Shown here piece after piece: positions 62,256 through 64,000 of a stretch of DNA of 64,000 nt. The stretch is from Bin5 sp965220715. GTDB lineage: Bacteria > Chloroflexota > Anaerolineae > Caldilineales > Caldilineaceae. A program made the translations under genes and the position numbers. Below the pieces are notes generated by a model. That model was not told the DNA's origin. It saw only the letters and a list, made by a program, of their open reading frames with translations, and ran no database searches. Within the stretch, counting starts at the first letter, position 1, and each line of letters begins with the position of its first letter. The stretch is taken from NCBI GenBank assembly GCA_965220715.1, contig OZ244843.1, forward strand, positions 4,030,001-4,094,000, in the 5' to 3' direction.

Positions 62256-62521
62256 TTGCCTTCTCCTACCGAATGTCGAAACGCGCCTATGTTGAACTAT
62301 ACGCTGCGGGCCTTCTAAGGTTGCGTTCGGTCAATGCTCCTGGGTGCCAATCGTCTCTCCATTGCGTAAGGTTGGAGTAGCCCTATGCAGCCACCGGAAA
62401 GATCACCGAACAGCAAAGTCAGAGCTGCCGTTCGACTCCTGCAATCAGCCTCCGGCGACTTGAGCTTCTCCACTTGACGCTGCAAGCATTCCCTGCGCGT
62501 TGATACCAGTGTTACTCGCCC
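62256..62521. other. Gap between YvlD-like gene and SDR gene
   Basis: About 265 bases without a supported gene. Short open frames only; no hairpin with a T-run was seen. Confidence 0.35.
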
Positions 62522-63271
62522 TTACGCGGACCTGGATCCCAACGCAATCAACTCGCCCCCGTCGACGCGCAGCACCTCGCCCGTTACATAGTTGGACTCG
62601 GCCAAAAACCGGACCGCCTGGGCGACGTCTTCGGGCGCGCCCCAGCGCTTCATCAACGTGCGTTCGCTACTGCGCCGCAGCCGCTCCTTGGAGTAGTGCG
62701 GCATGGGCATAACATGCCCCGGGGCCACGGCATTCACCCGCACGGTGGGAGCCAGCTCAAGCGCCAACTGCCGGGTCAGAGCGAGCAGTCCGGATTTCGC
62801 CACTGCGTGGGCAGTGTAATTGGGCCACGCATGCCAGACGGAGAGGTCAACGATATTGACGATCGCCGCTTGCGGCTGTTCCAGTAGCAGCGGGGCCAGC
62901 TCGTTGCTGACATAGAAACTTCCGTGAACTGTAATGTCGAGAACGCGGCGCCAGGTATCGTAGTCCTCGGTCGGAAAAGGATTCTGAGCAAACCAGTCGG
63001 CCGAATTGACAAGTACGGTTAGCCGGCCGAACTGGGCGCGCACCTCCTGCGCCACCTGCTGCACTGCATTCAGATTGGCAACATCACATTGGATAGTCTT
63101 GGTGTCAACGCCCAGGGCCTTTGCTTCTTGAGCGGTTTCAACCGCGGCCTCGCCAGATCTGTTGTAGAGAATGACCACATCGGCGCCGGCCCGGGCCAGT
63201 TCCAGAGTAATCGCCCTGCCTACACGGTGCGCGCCGCCTGTCACCAGTGCCACTTCGCCTCGTAATTCCAT
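62522..63271 (-). CDS. SDR family protein (FolM/PTR1-like), catalytic Tyr replaced
   Basis: 249 residues. The cofactor-binding TGGAHRVGRAIT and VNSADWF (in place of NNAG) suggest the pteridine-reductase/FolM-like branch. Where a classical SDR has YxxxK, the aligned sequence is HAVAK: His 155 replaces the catalytic Tyr while Lys 159 is kept; a nearby Tyr 152 could substitute. The Ser position is VDLSVW. The protein may be inactive, use a different residue, or act as a regulator. Confidence 0.82.
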   Translation of the reverse strand: MELRGEVALVTGGAHRVGRAITLELARAGADVVILYNRSGEAAVETAQEAKALGVDTKTIQCDVANLNAVQQVAQEVRAQFGRLTVLVNSADWFAQNPFPTEDYDTWRRVLDITVHGSFYVSNELAPLLLEQPQAAIVNIVDLSVWHAWPNYTAHAVAKSGLLALTRQLALELAPTVRVNAVAPGHVMPMPHYSKERLRRSSERTLMKRWGAPEDVAQAVRFLAESNYVTGEVLRVDGGELIALGSRSA

Positions 63272-63390
63272 AGAGACTTTCGCCCTCCTGTATGTGTAAG
63301 GCGGTCCTGACCGTCCCGTCTCGAGGTGATCTGAGGTTGCGACCAGCGGTCTGGCCGCCGTGTTCTATCCAGAACGCAGAGCTGCCAATC

Positions 63391-63424
63391 AAAAAAAGCG
63401 ACGGAAGATCAACCCTTCCGTCGC
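63391..63424 (-). terminator. Rho-independent terminator of the S1-domain gene
   Basis: On the minus strand GCGACGGAAG-GGTTGAT-CTTCCGTCGC (63424-63398) forms a perfect 10-bp stem and is followed by seven T (63397-63391). It lies 30 bases past the S1-gene stop and points away from it. On the plus strand the matching T-run is weaker. Confidence 0.93.
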
Positions 63425-63453
63425 AAAATTTTTTTCGAAAGCGGCCCGTCCAT

Positions 63454-64000
63454 CTACTCTCGCATCGTATCCAATGTGCGCTGGATAATGTCGGCCTGTA
63501 CCGACCGAGCGCGGTGCTGACGACTCCGTTGGCGCCGCGCAGACTTGGGTTGAGGAACATCCCCGCCTCCGGCTTCCGTGGCGCGCTTGAAGGCCAACTC
63601 CATTGGCGAAAGAACCTCGATATTTTCAAATTTGTCAACTACCTGCCCGTCGGAATCTTCGCCCGCAACGGATGCCGCATTCTCAGATTCTGCTTCTTCC
63701 CCTTCTGGCTCTTCTCGAAGGCCCTTGATGCTGAGATCAATATGGCGACGGCGGCGGTTGAGGGTCATGACGCGAACTTCCAGCCTCTCATCAATTTCCA
63801 CTACATCTTCTGGCTTTTCGACGTAGTTGTTCCCCATTTCCCTGACGTGGAGGAGCGCATCCGTGCCCACGCCAATATCGATAAATGCACCATAGGGAAC
63901 CATTCTCGTAACTACGCCCTCGACAATTTCGCCCTCTTGCAGATCACGTATTGTCTTCGTGTCCGGAGAAATCATCGTCAGGCTGATGCGGTTTCGCTCT
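63454..64000 (-). CDS. S1 RNA-binding domain protein, C-terminal part
   Basis: The frame is open through the window edge (ERNRISLT precedes the ATG at 63975), so this is only the 3' part of a longer gene. A complete S1 domain is visible: LQEGEIVEGVVTRMVPYGAFIDIGVGTDALLHVREM to RVMTLNRRRRHIDLSIKGL. The preceding RNRISL looks like the end of another S1 repeat. The C-terminal ~90 residues are acidic then basic (SARRQRSRQHR) and low-complexity. Resembles a ribosomal-protein-S1-type translation factor; a strong terminator follows. Confidence 0.85.
   Translation of the reverse strand, partial: ERNRISLTMISPDTKTIRDLQEGEIVEGVVTRMVPYGAFIDIGVGTDALLHVREMGNNYVEKPEDVVEIDERLEVRVMTLNRRRRHIDLSIKGLREEPEGEEAESENAASVAGEDSDGQVVDKFENIEVLSPMELAFKRATEAGGGDVPQPKSARRQRSRQHRARSVQADIIQRTLDTMRE

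Overview
The window is GC-rich bacterial chromosome, essentially all coding, with short gaps and many 4-base start/stop overlaps. The gene mix suggests an environmental Chloroflexota-type bacterium: several phytanoyl-CoA-dioxygenase-like and GMC enzymes, Gfo/Idh and TIM-barrel sugar enzymes, a corrinoid methyltransferase set, a fused KorA, substrate-binding lipoproteins and a CUAEP-tail radical SAM protein. That placement is an inference; no rRNA gene is present to confirm it.

Layout. 0-6.4 kb: hisI, hisG, an AAA ATPase/TOPRIM pair, a hydroxypyruvate-isomerase-like enzyme, a sulfatase and a nucleotidyltransferase. 6.6-15.2 kb: a repeatedly duplicated dioxygenase/GMC oxidoreductase/2-hydroxyacid dehydrogenase cassette with two gene fragments left at the junctions. 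15.3-19.9 kb (minus strand): a four-gene corrinoid methyl-transfer operon. 20-23.2 kb: an Ldh2-type dehydrogenase and a second AAA ATPase/TOPRIM pair. 23.7-28.7 kb: an orphan HicB-like gene coupled to a membrane zinc-ribbon protein, two solute-binding-like proteins (one with a VWA domain) and a LivK-type lipoprotein, with no permease. 28.8-34.8 kb: a cation antiporter, miaB, pncB and a radical SAM gene that reads through UGA into the exact C-U-A-E-P tail, a probable selenoprotein. 35.2-41.6 kb: a small-molecule catabolic group (two Gfo/Idh enzymes, a dioxygenase, a MaoC hydratase, two SDRs, a TIM-barrel isomerase).

41.75-49.9 kb is an integrated genomic island. It is bounded by a 52-bp direct repeat (50/52 identical): one copy is the 3' part of an intact tRNA-His gene, the other a detached fragment. 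It carries an HNH nuclease, a GHKL (MutL/Hsp90-type) ATPase fused to a PD-(D/E)XK-like nuclease, an overlapping DNA methyltransferase split cleanly by a 1061-bp insertion sequence with a 5-bp target duplication, a truncated type IIG restriction fragment, an AT-rich AAA ATPase, a ribbon-helix-helix protein and four IS3-family remnants.

Beyond the island are six tRNA genes (His, Gln, Phe, Gly, Ala, Leu), RNase P RNA, a moeA-moaC-moaD-moaE operon, a glyoxalase-fold protein, an M20 amidohydrolase, a GntR regulator with its own promoter/operator in front of korA-korB, an acyltransferase/SirB1-family pair, a YvlD-like membrane protein, an SDR lacking the usual catalytic Tyr, and the end of an S1-domain gene with a strong terminator.
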